A stretch of DNA of 64,000 nt from Arion vulgaris (taxonomy: Eukaryota; Mollusca; Gastropoda; Stylommatophora; Arionidae): NCBI GenBank assembly GCA_020796225.1, contig CM036758.1, positions 28,469,099 to 28,533,098 on the forward strand. The letters run 5' to 3'. Below are positions 10,843 to 21,949 of the stretch, one piece after another. Both the position numbers and the translations under genes were made by a program. How positions within the stretch are numbered: position 1 is the stretch's first letter; every line of letters starts with the position of its first letter. The notes under the pieces were generated by a model. That model had not been told where the DNA came from, did no database searches, and saw nothing but the letters and a program-made list of their open reading frames with translations.

Positions 10843-11215
10843 TCATCAAGGTGTGTATCCTTTATAGGACGTTGCTCTCTTTGCAGCACAACTGAAATTC
10901 ACTCTGTCTCTTGCCAGTTCACCCACTTCGTCGATGGTCATGTTCATGGTTTCTTTAATATCTTGTAGCCATCTTCTTCTTGGTCTGCCTCTGCGTCATG
11001 GGACCCTGCCCTCTAGAATTGTTCTTTCCAGGCCATCGTGACGCTTGATGTGACCAAAGTATGTAATTTTTCTGTATAGTATGTTGTTTATCAGCCAATT
11101 CTCTTTGACATTTAGTTCTTTCAGGACATCAGTGTTCTTTCTTTTTCTGTCCATGATATTCGTAGGATCTTTCTGTAGCATTTAGTTTTGAAGGGCTGGA
11201 TTTTCGTTCTTGTTT
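10843..11215 (-). mobile_element. LINE 3' fragment with (GAT)n tail
   Basis: On the minus strand the coding remnant reads VLKELNVKENWLINNIL, RKITYFGHIKRHDGLERT, then RRGRPRRRWLQDIKETMNM, and ends with CAAKRATSYKGYT and a short GATGATGAT tail. It belongs to the same family as the longer copy at 35060-36180 and the 101-bp stub at 13479-13579. The coding part is the terminal region after the reverse transcriptase. Confidence 0.8.
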
Positions 11216-11579
11216 TTTGTCTGGAATTATACTGTAGAATAATATCAGATCTGATTTTAGGCAATTAGGTCTGACCAATGTCAGCTTTGATATAAAGTAC
11301 TAACCTATTCAACCTCAGATAACAGATGTGTATCTGAGCGATAAAATTTAACCGTATGCATGGACACTTCTTTTCAGGTTTGATCTCCCTCGTTCATGAA
11401 ACCAGTTGCTTGAATGCCCTCTCTTCCTTCACTCGATGCAATGAATAATGGCACCATTTTCTTCCATTTCCGTAACACAATATTTTGTACAGAAGTGAAC
11501 TGTCAGTCTCTTGTCTAGATCCAATCCTGGAAGATCAGGAGGTCACATTTTTGTTTGCCATCTATCCTTCAACTTGTCT

Positions 11580-11852
11580 GACATAACTTTCACAACCATG
11601 AAAGTACACAAGTTCTCAACCACTACATACAACCATACAATGACATAACTTTCACAACCATGAAAGTACACACAAGTTCTGAACCACTACATACAACCAT
11701 ACAATGACATAACTTTCACAACCATGAAAGTACATACAACCATACAATGACAACTTCCAACCATGAAAGTGCACACGTTCTCAACCACTCATACAACCAT
11801 ACAATGACATAACTAACACCATGAATCAATTATCAATCACTACATACAACCA
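11580..11852 (+). repeat. 62-64-bp tandem array, about 4.5 copies
   Basis: The unit begins GACATAACTTTCACAACCAT and ends CTACATACAACCATACAAT. Later copies have lost internal pieces. From 11853 to 12690 I see only AT-rich sequence with no recognisable gene or element. Confidence 0.85.
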
Positions 11853-12694
11853 TACTCGTTGTATACATGATCTCGTATGGAAGTTGATACAAATATATGT
11901 TACAAATTTTCAATTTTCCTGCATAATTCGTTCAAGTGTTCAAGTTCACTGGTAAGGTTAATATTAGCTTCCTTCAAATTCTCTTTCATCTTAGTTTCAA
12001 TTGCTTCAGGTAACTGTGCTGAGCAAATGAAACTTTTCGAAACCAACAAAAAATTGTGTTTCCAACATAATTGTAAACTTGTTTATTCTATTCCAGTTTG
12101 GTTTCAAGGACATCTCTTAAAGGATTGATGAATTTAAATTTTTGGGTTTTCTGTTGAAGAAGAAAACTCTTTAGGTTGATACAATTTTGTCATTAGCTTG
12201 ATATTTGTGATGTCTTCTTCCTTACACTTTCTCTCTGCACACTTATATTCTACTTTATGCAGTTTGATTTGATCATGTCATTTCTTCAACATTTTCTCTT
12301 TAATATTGTTTACAAAGTTGAATACTGATGTGTACATATTTCTACACCTGGTAAATACAATACGTACATCATCAAGAGCCGTACTGATATTTTGAAATTC
12401 AGCGAATGGGTTCATAATTATAACGTAAAAAACTAAGCTTACGTTTTTCTAATTTTTTTCACACATAAGTTTGAATTGAAAAATCAGTGACTACCATATG
12501 TGCTCTCCGATCTCTTTTTGTACAGAATGTTTTCACCAGCAGTGTACGAACTCACTGGCACAGGCGCCTGTCTTAATGATTGTAAAAATATGTATTAAAA
12601 TCATTTATTTTTATATTACTAGTAGTATCGATATGGGTGGGGGAGACTGCAGTAAAACATATACATTTAACATATAATAATTCCTCTCGTACCG

Positions 12695-13330
12695 TTATAC
12701 GTTACATAGGGCCTGCAAGTAATTTCTCCATACCACTCTATCCTGGGCAACTCGCTCAATCTCCTCCATGGAATTGAGACCGATATTTCCTGCCTCTCTC
12801 AGCAAAGTTCGTTTCAGGGTCTCTTTAGGTCGACGTCTCTTTCTTGAACCCTTTGCACCCCACTTCAATGCCTGCTTTGATATTCTTTGATCATTTCTCC
12901 TCAAGGTGTGCCAACATATCTCCATCTTCTCTTTCTTATAACAGTTGTCACTAGTGGTTGACCAGACATGTCTCTGATTTTATCACTTCTCCTGAATTCG
13001 TTCCATTTTATATTCATTATTTTTCGCTGTCATCTAGTTTCAAATGCATTCAACTTGCTTTCTATATCTTTAGTCATTTTCCAACTCTCGCTAGCATATG
13101 TTAGGATTGATACAACATTTAAATTGAAAATTCGTAATTTAGTTTTAATACTATATAACTTGCAGTTCCATATTTTATTTAGACTTTTAAAAGCTGATGT
13201 TGTTTTGCCAATTCGTATCATAATTTCTTTTTAACATTTCCTGTGCAATCAAAATTGCTACCTAAATAGGTGAACTGCTCTGTTATTTTTATCATTTTAG
13301 ATTCCAGTGTGATATCTGCATTACTTGCCA
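12695..13330 (-). mobile_element. LINE C-terminal region, frameshifted
   Basis: On the minus strand a thumb-like segment (FTYLGSNFDCTGN, then KTTSAFKSLNKIW..KTKLRIFNLNVVSILTYASESWKMT) is followed after frame changes by ICWHTLRRND and KGSRKRRRPKETLKRTLLRE, and ends at VWRNYLQALCNV. YLGS..., LxYxSExW and the final WRxxxxALC are standard landmarks of LINE polyproteins downstream of the polymerase core. At least two frameshifts separate the pieces. Confidence 0.78.
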
Positions 13331-13478
13331 TATGTGTCTTTATACATTTAACATATACACATATAGAATATAGAGCATGAGAAAAGTAAGTACTAAGAAG
13401 CATATGAATGTAAAGCCTTCCATGAAGTCGCAAGGTACCATATAACGAAATAAATTTATATTAGTATGGAGTTGTTCT

Positions 13479-13579
13479 ATATGACTATCGACGAAGTGGG
13501 TGAACTGGCTAGAGACAGTGATGTTCAGATGTGCTGCAAAGAGAGCAACGTCATATAAAGGATACACACTTTGATGATG
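13479..13579 (+). mobile_element. 101-bp LINE 3' stub with 13-bp target-site duplication
   Basis: ATGGAGTTGTTCT occurs at 13466-13478 and again at 13580-13592. The 101 bp between them are only the extreme 3' end of the (GAT)n-tailed LINE, from ACGAAGTGGGTGAACTGGC through GATACACACTTTGATGATG. This is an extreme case of 5' truncation on insertion. It landed in an older RNase-H-bearing LINE remnant. Confidence 0.85.
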
Positions 13580-13592
13580 ATGGAGTTGTTCT

Positions 13593-13960
13593 GATTGGTG
13601 TAAGAGAATTACTCACATTTTATCAAGATCGATTATCTGCGAAGACAGTGGATGCAACTAATACAAAAGGCAACAATTCAAATACACGCAACTACATTGC
13701 TTTGACCAGGTCATTTTGAGGTGAAGGGTAATGAGAGAGCAGATACACTGGTGAGCAATACAGGATTTTCTGAAGACACAAGCGACATCATCAATGCTCT
13801 AAGAGAAAGCATACACTCCGAATATTTCAACAACGATGATGATACATTATAATATCTGTTTCTAGTTATGCATACCGATTGGTGCTACAGGAGGGGAAAA
13901 ATATCCGAGAAACTCTAATAGATAAAGTCAGCACAGAAAAGGAATTGTTATTCTAAATAT
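13593..13960 (+). mobile_element. LINE RNase H domain remnant
   Basis: The plus strand encodes PGHFEVKGNERADTLVSN near 13705-13760, followed by SDIINALRESIHSEYF. PGHxxVxGNERAD is the signature of the C-terminal RNase H domain of some non-LTR retrotransposons, with the catalytic Asp in ERAD. Stop codons follow shortly, so it is dead. Sequence from 13960 to 14180 is featureless. Confidence 0.65.
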
Positions 13961-14183
13961 ACTGGAAGACATGCCTAGATGGACATTTGATCAATTATGG
14001 ACACGTGTGAAGATGAGAATGATCCTCTAATGAACAATGAACAAATGTTTAAATTCTGCAATTAATTAGAAAATTATTTATAAATAAAACTAAAACGTAC
14101 AAATTGTGTGACTAAAAATGTAAATTGTTTATCCTGAGGTAAATTCGGAACTACTCGCTTACGTACTATATCTTTCTGCTCAC

Positions 14184-14244
14184 TCTCTCTCTCTCTCTCT
14201 CTCTCTATTTCTCTCACTCTCTCTCTCTCACTCTCTCTCTCACA

Positions 14245-14276
<32 letters not shown>

Positions 14277-14278
14277 TT
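14184..14278 (+). repeat. (CT)n and (TA)n microsatellite
   Basis: A run of CT dinucleotides broken by CACT and TTTCT interruptions is followed by a short TA run. Confidence 0.95.
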
Positions 14279-14309
14279 CTTACTGGCCCCATTTTATTAA
14301 CTATCTGTT

Positions 14310-14505
14310 ACTCCATCTAATAACTGTTCGACCGTCGACTCAGACACGAGGGGGTTGTAGGTTCAATTCCACACCCGACGCTCCACACACGATCAAATGA
14401 TTGGCCCTCCTAACTCATGCACACTAGGAGCTAGAAATGTGAAGTAAATTAACTTCATACCCTAAGGTCTGAAAAGGTTACAGGAAATTGTATTTTTATA
14501 TACTC
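14310..14505 (+). mobile_element. Possible tRNA-related SINE fragment
   Basis: GTAGGTTCAATTCC at about 14358-14371 matches an internal RNA polymerase III B box. The sequence after it (ATGATTGGCCCTCCTAACTC onward) is unlike its AT-rich surroundings. No convincing A box or duplication was found, so this is a weak call. Confidence 0.3.
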
Positions 14506-14524
14506 CTTCCGTCACTCTCTAACA

Positions 14525-15028
14525 TGAATTTACACAAGTTAATACACAAATTAATACACAAATTATTTCGCAAGTTAAGTACACAAGTTAAGTACACAAG
14601 TTAAGTACACAAGTTAAGTACGCAAGTTAAGTACGCAAGTTAATACACAAGTTAATTCACAAGTTAATACACACATTAATTCACAAGTTAATTCACAAGT
14701 TAATTCACAAGTTAATACACAAGTTAATACACAAGTTAATACAGTTAATACAAGTTAATACACGTTAATACACAGTTAATACACAAGTTAATACACAAGT
14801 TAAGTACACAAGTTAAGTACACAAGTTAAGTACACTAGTTAAGTACCAAGTTAATCACAAGTTAATACACAAGTTAATTCACAAGTTAACAGTTAATACA
14901 CAAGTTAATACACAAATTAATTCACAAATTAATTCACAAGTTAATACACAAGCTAATACACAAGTTAATACACAAGTTAATACACAAGCTAATCAATTAA
15001 TACACAAGCTAATACAAGTTAATACACA
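14525..15028 (+). repeat. 12-13-bp tandem array (ACACAAGTTAAT)n
   Basis: Roughly 40 irregular units alternate between AAGTTAATACAC, AAGTTAATTCAC and AAGTTAAGTACAC. Deletions cluster near 14735-14780 and 14845-14890. Confidence 0.93.
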
Positions 15029-15208
15029 ACGCTAGTAATGCATATGTAGAAGGAGATCATATTGTATTTTAGCACACTATCCTTAACTTCAGTCAGCTGT
15101 GACGTCCTCTCAATGATAATCAGATTTGATACTATGCTAAAATATCACTTCAAACGTGCTACTTTAAAGCGAGTTTTTTCTATTTGTGACCAAATCTTAC
15201 ATCCAATA

Positions 15209-15572
15209 GACGATCACATAGGGACCGAAGACCATCCTTCTTTCCATCCTAAACTCCTCGACGATCACATAGGGACCGAAGATCATCCTTCGTTCCATCC
15301 TAAACTCCTCGAAGATCACATAGGGACCGAAGATCATCCTTCTTTCCATCCTAAACTCCTCGACGATCACATAGGTACCGAAGACCATCCTTCGTTCCAT
15401 CCTTAACTTCTCGACGATCACATATGGACCGAAGACCATCCTCCCTTCCATCCTAAACTCCTCGACGATCACATAGGGACCGAAGACCATCCTTCTTTCC
15501 ATCCTTAACTCCTCGACGATCACATATGGACCGAAGACCATCCTCCCTTCCATCCTAAACTCCTCGACAATC
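15209..15572 (+). repeat. 51-bp tandem array, about 7 copies
   Basis: The unit starts GACGATCACATAGGGACCGA and ends CCTAAACTCCTC. Fifty-one bases are 17 codons, so both strands stay open; the minus strand could encode IVEEFRMEGRMVFGPYV repeats within a 140-codon ORF (15197-15619). Without a signal, homologue or splice context I treat it as a minisatellite. Confidence 0.9.
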
Positions 15573-15839
15573 AATGATGTTGATGAAAGCATTTCTATTT
15601 CACTAACCCTGTTTTGCATTAGGGCCGAGATAAGAGATTTCTAGAACGGGTTCTTGTGTGCGCTTCTAACATGGTTCTTTCAGCTGATCTTTCATTTAGA
15701 TGGGGGAAATATTCTCTTATATTTTGCCTTGTATATACATTTCATTGTCATTTGATGCGCACTGTCTGTTGGTAATCTGTTTGTGTGGACGAATCATTTA
15801 GTTTGTTGTTTTTACACGAAGTTCAGTACCAATGTTGTA

Positions 15840-16390
15840 CTCATGTTGATCCGTTGAATGAAAGTACGTATGTCTCGGCTAAACGTGATGTGCAAAATCA
15901 AAATCAGTACTATGGCAAAAATCAATATCGATTACAGATCGCTGGTGCTATCCATTTTTTTATACGGTTGTGAGAGCTGGACGCTCAATGCAGAACTGGA
16001 TGGAAGAATACAGGCTTTCGAATATAAGTGTTACAGACAGGTACTACGTATTAGTTACATAGAACATAAGACGAATATTTATGTAAGAGACCAAATAAAC
16101 AACCTTGCAGGTCGACAAGTACCACACTTGACAATCGTGAAGCGGCGTAGACTTGCGTGGTTCGGGCATGTGATGAGACATATCTCCCTCTCTAAGACTG
16201 TCCTACAGGGAACAGTTGAGGGTGGAAGAAAGAAAGGAGGGCAGAGAAAATCCTGGTTTGACAACATCAAGTGCTGGTCGGGACTGAGTTTCTCCACACT
16301 CGCTCGAGGAGTTGAAGACAGATTCATGGCATGCTTTTATGCTGATGGTGACACCTCTACCGGTTATGGGCTTTATTATTATTTTGCCAC
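15840..16390 (+). mobile_element. LINE C-terminal fragment with (ATT)n end
   Basis: The plus strand encodes LFLYGCESWTLNAELD-like residues, then IQAFEYKCYRQVLRISYIEH, GRQVPHLTIVKRRRLAWFGH, VLQGTVEGGRKKGGQRKSW and WSGLSFSTLARGVEDR. This is the region downstream of the reverse transcriptase in a LINE family common in molluscs and other invertebrates. The frame of more than 150 residues is nearly intact. The element appears to end near the TTATTATTATT at 16371-16381. Confidence 0.85.
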
Positions 16391-17040
16391 ATTTCGCCTC
16401 CTACAACCTCAACCGGGTTCTGCAAGTATGAGATTGAGGTTCGCCACCATATTCCATGATTTTCTCCTCACTGACTAACATATATCATTCATTCTTACCG
16501 TCGCTAGGAAGTTGGAGAACAACTTCCTCAAATGACTCCATTTAACATCTGAGGTAAAACGAACGAAGTTAGTTGTGATATTGCAATGACCTAGACTTTC
16601 TTATTCCTGTCGTGTGCAGATCATATATCACACAGTCTACTAAAAATAGATGTGACGTAATACAAGCATGATGTGTATTATAATGCATTGATTGACACAC
16701 ACGTTATATGAAACTGGCACATTGGATGCCACTTGTTCTGTTTACGAACTGTTTGTTTCATAGAACCATCACTATTGAACTTCTGTCAATAACCAGGTAT
16801 GCTCAGATCTCTGTTTTATACAAGAAGATACCAACGGTTGTGTATGAACACAGTAGCATCGGCGAGGGTCACTGATGTCATTTTGAAAATGGTGAGAAAT
16901 TTGGATGAATTTAAAAAAAATTGTTAGATTTATGTCCTAACTGCGGTTTTGCAGCCTTCTGATAGATTTTCATCTGTCAAGGATTTTGTTGCGTGTTCAA
17001 CTAGAACATGGGGCATACGTTTTATCATCCGTATCCGATA
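16391..17040. other. Intronic stretch without recognised features
   Basis: I see no gene, repeat array or mobile element between the LINE end and the next SINE. Composition is ordinary AT-rich intron. Confidence 0.45.
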
Positions 17041-17312
17041 GGAGTAGGATCTTCTTATTTTTCGAATGCTTCATATCGACCACTTGTTAACCAAGTCTGT
17101 GTGATCTGTATGTGATCTGAGCCTAAGAGCGATTGTAAGTTGTGCAAGTTATGCGCCTACAAGTATGCCAGCTCATCCAATTTCTGCGACGCTTTTTATT
17201 GACTAGGGTAGCTTCCCTAGGTCCATACCTCAGTCGCCTCTTATGGCATGCCTTGTAAGCCGCAGTGTTATTTCCTGCTCCCCAATGAGAGCCCCGTACC
17301 ACACAGGTGAGC
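17041..17312 (-). mobile_element. SINE-A copy
   Basis: Reverse-complement orientation: TTCGAATGCTTCATATCGAC at the tail end, the middle block TGTGCAAGTTATGCGCCTAC, then GTCGCCTCTTATGGCATGCC (core) and a head near CCGTACCACACAGG. Confidence 0.85.
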
Positions 17313-18344
17313 CTTTTGTCTATTGAATAAGAACTTTTGAGTAAGGTTAGAATTAAGTATGCATTTTACGATGCCGTCACAGAGAAGTTTCTGCACAAGG
17401 AAGGAAGAATGGATCTGATCTTCAAGTGAAACATGTAAGTGGAAAGATGATCCCTCTCTCTCTTCTTCTCTCTCTCTGCCTTTTCAACCCGGATTGAAAC
17501 ATTTGTACTCAACCATATCATGCCATATCTTCCTTTCTCTATCTATCCCCTTGCAACTCCCAGCTCCTCCTTGATATTGTTGATCTCTGCCTCCAAATCT
17601 CGTCTATATAGTTCGTTTTTCAATAAGAAGAGAAAAGAGGTTAAATGGGAGGTGTACATTTTAAGTAGCATCACACCTATCTCGCATTATCAGGCTACGC
17701 CACTGCACTCCTCTATGACCCTTAATTCAAAAGTCGTTGAGAAATAGCACGTGAAGTTAACAAATCACACATTCATGAAAACGGAACCAAATTTGAATGG
17801 AAAAATAAAGACACGTTTTTGCTTTGTTTATCTGTTACCCTCATTATGACCGACCAGCTTTCAACAATTGTTTTTCAAATCTTCCAATCTCACAGAAAGA
17901 TAAATCTTTCAATTTGACGTTTTTTTGTTTTTATGTCTATCTACACAAAGTAGTCATTGTCTCTGTTTTCCCTTATTTAATGGTCTTACTTTCTTTCATA
18001 CTTTTTATTCTATATTCCCACTGTCTTATTAGGAATTTCTGGTACATTTCAATTTAGCTTGTGTGTGTTTTTGCTGTGGGGCTGAGAAGTAATACGACGT
18101 GGATGTATTTCATCCTGGCGTGATATAGGCTTTCCTCTTAAGCTCTATTTTAGTGTGTTAATCGTTTTTGCATACCCCGAGGTACGCCTTATTTGTTGGA
18201 AACGTGACTGCCTGCTAAAGATACATTGTGGCTGGCGTTTGTATTTTGTCTTTAGATATTCATTCCTGTTTTCATGCATTATGTTTGATATTTTCTATTG
18301 CCGACTTTATTATTATGTTTGATATTTTCTATTGTCGACTTTAT
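17313..18344. other. Intronic stretch without recognised features
   Basis: It contains a small CT-rich patch at 17450-17480 and short ORFs of 75-77 codons with no family signature. GTTTGATATTTTCTATTG plus the following GACTTTATTATTAT is duplicated at 18279-18350, leading into the microsatellite. Confidence 0.45.
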
Positions 18345-18843
18345 TATTATGTTTATCATTAACTATTACTATTATTACTACTGTTACTATTACTACTACT
18401 GTTACTATTACTACTACTGTTACTATTACTACTGTACTATTACTACTACTGATACTGTTACTATTACTATTGTACTATTACTACTACTGTTACTGTTACT
18501 ACGGTTACTGTTAACCACTGTTACTATTACTGTTATTACTACTATTACTACTACCGTTACTGTTACTACGGTTACTGTTAACCACTGTTACTATTACTGT
18601 TATTACTACTATTACTACTACTGTACTATTACTGTTACTACTACTATTACTACCGCTACTATTACTATTAATACTACTGTTACTATTACTACTACTGTTA
18701 CTATTACTACTACTGTTACTATTACTACTACTGTTACTATTACTACTACTGTTACTATTATTACGACTGTTACTATTACTACTACTGTTACTGTTACTAC
18801 TACACCTATTGTTACTATTACTATTACTACTACTATTACTATC
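18345..18843 (+). repeat. Trinucleotide-rich microsatellite (ACTATT/ACTACT/ACTGTT)
   Basis: Long runs of ATTACTACTACTGTTACT occur with a 60-bp internal duplication containing CGGTTACTGTTAACCACTG (18499-18525 and 18567-18593). The same repeat resumes at 19899 after a nested LINE plus SINE block, so the whole repeat was once continuous. Confidence 0.93.
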
Positions 18844-19082
18844 AGTAAACGGCAGAATAACTAATGCAATTCAACACAGATACAACAAAGCAAATCAAAT
18901 GATAGGACAAAAGGCGCAAATTTTAAAATGCAAACACGTCCCCATGAACACAAAAAGAGCAATGTTCAACACAATCTTTCAAACCTGGACACTGACAACA
19001 AATGATAGAAGAAAACTAGTCACGACAGAGATGAAGTGTCTACGCAAAATGCTGGGTGTAACAAGAAGAGACTAGTTGAGAA
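18844..19082 (+). mobile_element. LINE fragment, first half (interrupted by SINE-D)
   Basis: The plus strand encodes VNGRITNAIQHRYNKANQM, KAQILKCKHVPMNTKRAMFN and TTEMKCLRKMLGVTRRD. It is the segment following the reverse transcriptase of a LINE whose next part is at 27335-27660. The 5' end abuts the microsatellite directly, consistent with a 5'-truncated insertion into it. Confidence 0.8.
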
Positions 19083-19606
19083 GTTCTTCTTCTTCTGCGT
19101 TCTCACTAGATTGGGATTTCGGATTCTCTAATAAAGGCAGCCGTCTGTCTCAGATTATCAGCCACACCATACAGTTTGTCTTGGACACTAGTGTAAGTGG
19201 GCCACCACTTTCTTCTCAAGTCTGCATACTGGGGGCAGTTCTATAGGATATAATTCCTATGATTTCTGCTTCCCCGTTTGTGCCGACCTCTTCCTGCAGT
19301 AAGTTTTGGCCCCTCTCGTGATGGTGGGACTGATATTCTTACCGTGTGGCTAAATCTCAGAGGCAGATTGGCGACTAGAATCCGTTATCCCATTCTGCAT
19401 TGTGAGGGGTCGTTGCACCATGTTATGCGCCTTACGGCCTGGTGCATCCGTTTTCTGCAAGCATTTGTTTCGGGTTAGCATTCCCTAGCGGACACATGCA
19501 TCCGATTTCAACCACACCTCCTTAGACGCCTCTTACGACATGCGTGGCAGGTAACAGTGGTTCTATTCTTTACACCCCAAATTTGGGTCCGGTAACCACT
19601 CGGGCG
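19083..19606 (-). mobile_element. SINE-D copy (524 bp) with 9-bp duplication
   Basis: On the minus strand the element starts CGCCCGAGTGGTTACCGG and has the SINE-B core (CACGCATGTCGTAAGAGGCG). It continues into its own body (GGATGCACCAGGCCGTAAGG, AATGCAGAATGGGATAACGG) and ends CGCAGAAGAAGAAGAAC. AGTTGAGAA flanks it at 19074-19082 and 19607-19615. The homologous LINE at 27374 reads straight through GGTTGAGAAATC, which is the empty site. A second copy is at 32724-33244. Confidence 0.93.
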
Positions 19607-19893
19607 AGTTGAGAAATGAAAACATTAGAAAAAAAATGGGTACAACATCAGTACTAGACTTCATCAAGAAATAACAAATTAAATGGTTCAGCCACATAAG
19701 CATATTACCAACAGACAGTGCACCACAAAGAGCAATGCCGCTTCGCTACAGTGTGTGCAAAACAAAAGGTCGGCTACGCAAAAGACGGACCTCAGAGACA
19801 ACGAAAGACGCTATCTACGAAGCGCACACAAGGGCCCGTTTTAGAAATCTCTTTTTGACCTGACGCCGTGAGGCATACAGGATTTGAGAAAGA
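19607..19893 (+). mobile_element. LINE fragment, second half, with AAAGAAAGAAG end
   Basis: This continues the LINE interrupted at 19082: GTACAACATCAGTACTAGAC, then a TKGRLRKRRTSETTKD-type stretch, ending GATTTGAGAAAGAAAGAAGA. It parallels 27374-27680 closely but carries stops and indels. The AAGAAAGAAG terminus resembles the tails of SINE-A, -B and -D. Confidence 0.8.
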
Positions 19894-19898
19894 AAGAA

Positions 19899-20092
19899 GA
19901 CAATTACTATTACTGTTACTACTATTACTATTACTTACTATTACTTACAATTACTAACTCCAACTACTATTACTATTACTTACTATTACTTACTAACTAC
20001 AACTACTATTACTATTACTGTTACTATTACAACTAGTGTTACTATTATTACTACAACTACTACTGCTGCTAGCTCTGCTACTATTACTGTTA
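19899..20092 (+). repeat. Trinucleotide microsatellite, distal part
   Basis: ACTATT and ACT-rich repeat continues the array that was split at 18843. Sequence from 20093 to 20440 includes a tandem pair of TGATATCATTGAGAATACTT at 20256-20350. Confidence 0.9.
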
Positions 20093-20439
20093 ATAAATTA
20101 AACCATATGATGACTAACACTACCTAGCAACATATCCTGCCTGCATGCTGATCTAAAAGCTTGATACATATATTATTAACATATCTTGTCGAGGAAATGA
20201 TGCCCAGTCTCTTATGATATTATTTAAACTAAAAATAAGAATATATATCCACATAGTTGATATCATTGAGAATACTTTTCTTGTGACCCCTAAGCAATGT
20301 GATTGATATCATTGAGAATACTTTTCTTATAACCCCTAAACATTGTGATTGATATCAGGTGCTAAGTGAGATATTCACTAAGGGCTCACAGACAAAGCAC
20401 TGCCTTCACTGCACCCTGTTTCCTCATACAGCTGTCATC

Positions 20440-21300
20440 CTCGAAACTAAACGACGGAGAGCGTTATACAAAGCACGAACTACATAACTCCGAGATCTAC
20501 GGGTAAAAATGCACTTGTTTTACCGAACAACGCAGTCCAACTTCGAAACGACGACATTCAGAAAGCAAGACAAAATGATTTAAACAAACCAGAGGTAATT
20601 GTTATTGCTCCGAAACACTGTAATATCAAAATAAACAACACAACACTGAAACTAGTCCATCGTTTCAAATATCGGAGAACATTCACAACCTCAGATCTAA
20701 GATATACAACAGAGATAAGAAATAGAATAGATCAAGTGAAAACAGTTTTTGCGAAACAAATATATTGTGCATTTGCAATACTACTAACGAAACTGGGGGA
20801 AAACAATACTCCAGTGAGATATGTTGAACCATTACTTCTGTATGCCAGCGAATCATGGACAATACTCCAGTGATATGTTGAACCATTACTTCTGTATGCC
20901 AGCGAATCATGGACAATAAGCAAACATTTAATAATATCGCTAGAAACCACACAGATGTGGATCAACAGAAGAAAGATGAACATCTCACAGACACTGAAAG
21001 AAACGAGGTTTTTTTAAAAAGACCTGCACACAACGAAATCTGATCAACAGAATAATATTTAGAGAATCAATGTTCTACGGACAAACAATGCAAAGATGAG
21101 GTTTAGAACATTTGATGCCAACAACTAAAATGCAGGGAAGGAGATATCGTGGAATTTCTGAGGGAAAATGTGTTGGGTGGTCTGACATCGCTGTTTGACA
21201 AGAGATCGGCGTCGGAACTGATAAACTACACCAGAGAGAGTGAGCGAGTTGTGGAGAGACATGATCGCCTACGCTGGCAGGCATGGCACTTGACTGATTG
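20440..21300 (+). mobile_element. LINE fragment with internal 55-bp tandem duplication
   Basis: The plus strand shows scattered pieces of a polymerase C-terminal region: YVEPLLLYASESWT, LETTQMWINRRKMN, and a final RDMIAYAGRHGT followed by a stop. It is the same family as 23640-24340 but far more decayed. The YASESWT-encoding stretch is duplicated in tandem (20803-20858 and 20859-20912), an event inside this copy. Confidence 0.78.
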
Positions 21301-21544
21301 ATTGATTATTTTGCTTATGTACATGTAATACATTTACAAACAATCTAGTCCATCTTTAAACTTGAACTTTTCTTTTAACTGAAATAGTATATTCCACGTC
21401 GAACCTTTTATTTGCGATATTGATTACAGAACCACTACCAGTAACGATTCCATACAAAAGTAACGAGTTGATAAAGTTATAGAAATAATAATTAACGTTT
21501 TGAAAATTTGGTGGTGCTATGGGAATAGATTACTCGTATTTGAC

Positions 21545-21949
21545 ACAAGGGATCAGAACTAGAAATAAGAACTATTGAAATACTTTGTTCCACTTCTAGC
21601 AGCCCCCAGATTCGCTTAGATAAGAAAGCACAGAACGGCATAACCGTCGCTGTGATGAAGTCTGCTGGGTTGATTACCCATGTCTGGTCCGCTGGGAGGA
21701 AATCATTCTCTTTAAGGTTAGCATATCTTCATGGTTGTAAGGTTGTCACAGTAATGTTCCCTCTGAAGTAGAAGCATCGTGAAATTGCACCCTTTGTTCT
21801 ATCGAGTTTAAGTCTTCTTCTGAGATTTGAAAGCAAACCCCGACAACTTGCTCCATCTGAAAGAGTCGTTAAGAGATTCATCAACCTGTTAGACAGTGTC
21901 ACAATGTTCTCCTTGTTGACTGTCTGCGGATCAAATATAGCATCTAGAG
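21545..21949 (-). pseudogene. Unidentified ORF relic interrupted by a hAT MITE
   Basis: About 135 minus-strand codons carry a single TGA: AIFDPQTVNKENIVTLSNRL, then GASCRGLLSNLRRRLKLDR, ISRCFYFRGNITVTTLQP, stop, RYANLKENDFLPADQTW and INPADFITATVMPFCAF. The low stop density in AT-rich intron suggests former coding sequence, but I do not recognise the family. The 5' side of the relic is cut by the MITE at 21950-22417. It could be an old transposon gene or a processed host fragment. Confidence 0.4.

Noticed and set aside
19278..19478. 66-72-codon ORF conserved in two places (also 32897-33115), suggesting a small gene
   Set aside because: Both lie antisense inside the two SINE-D copies; conservation reflects the element's youth.
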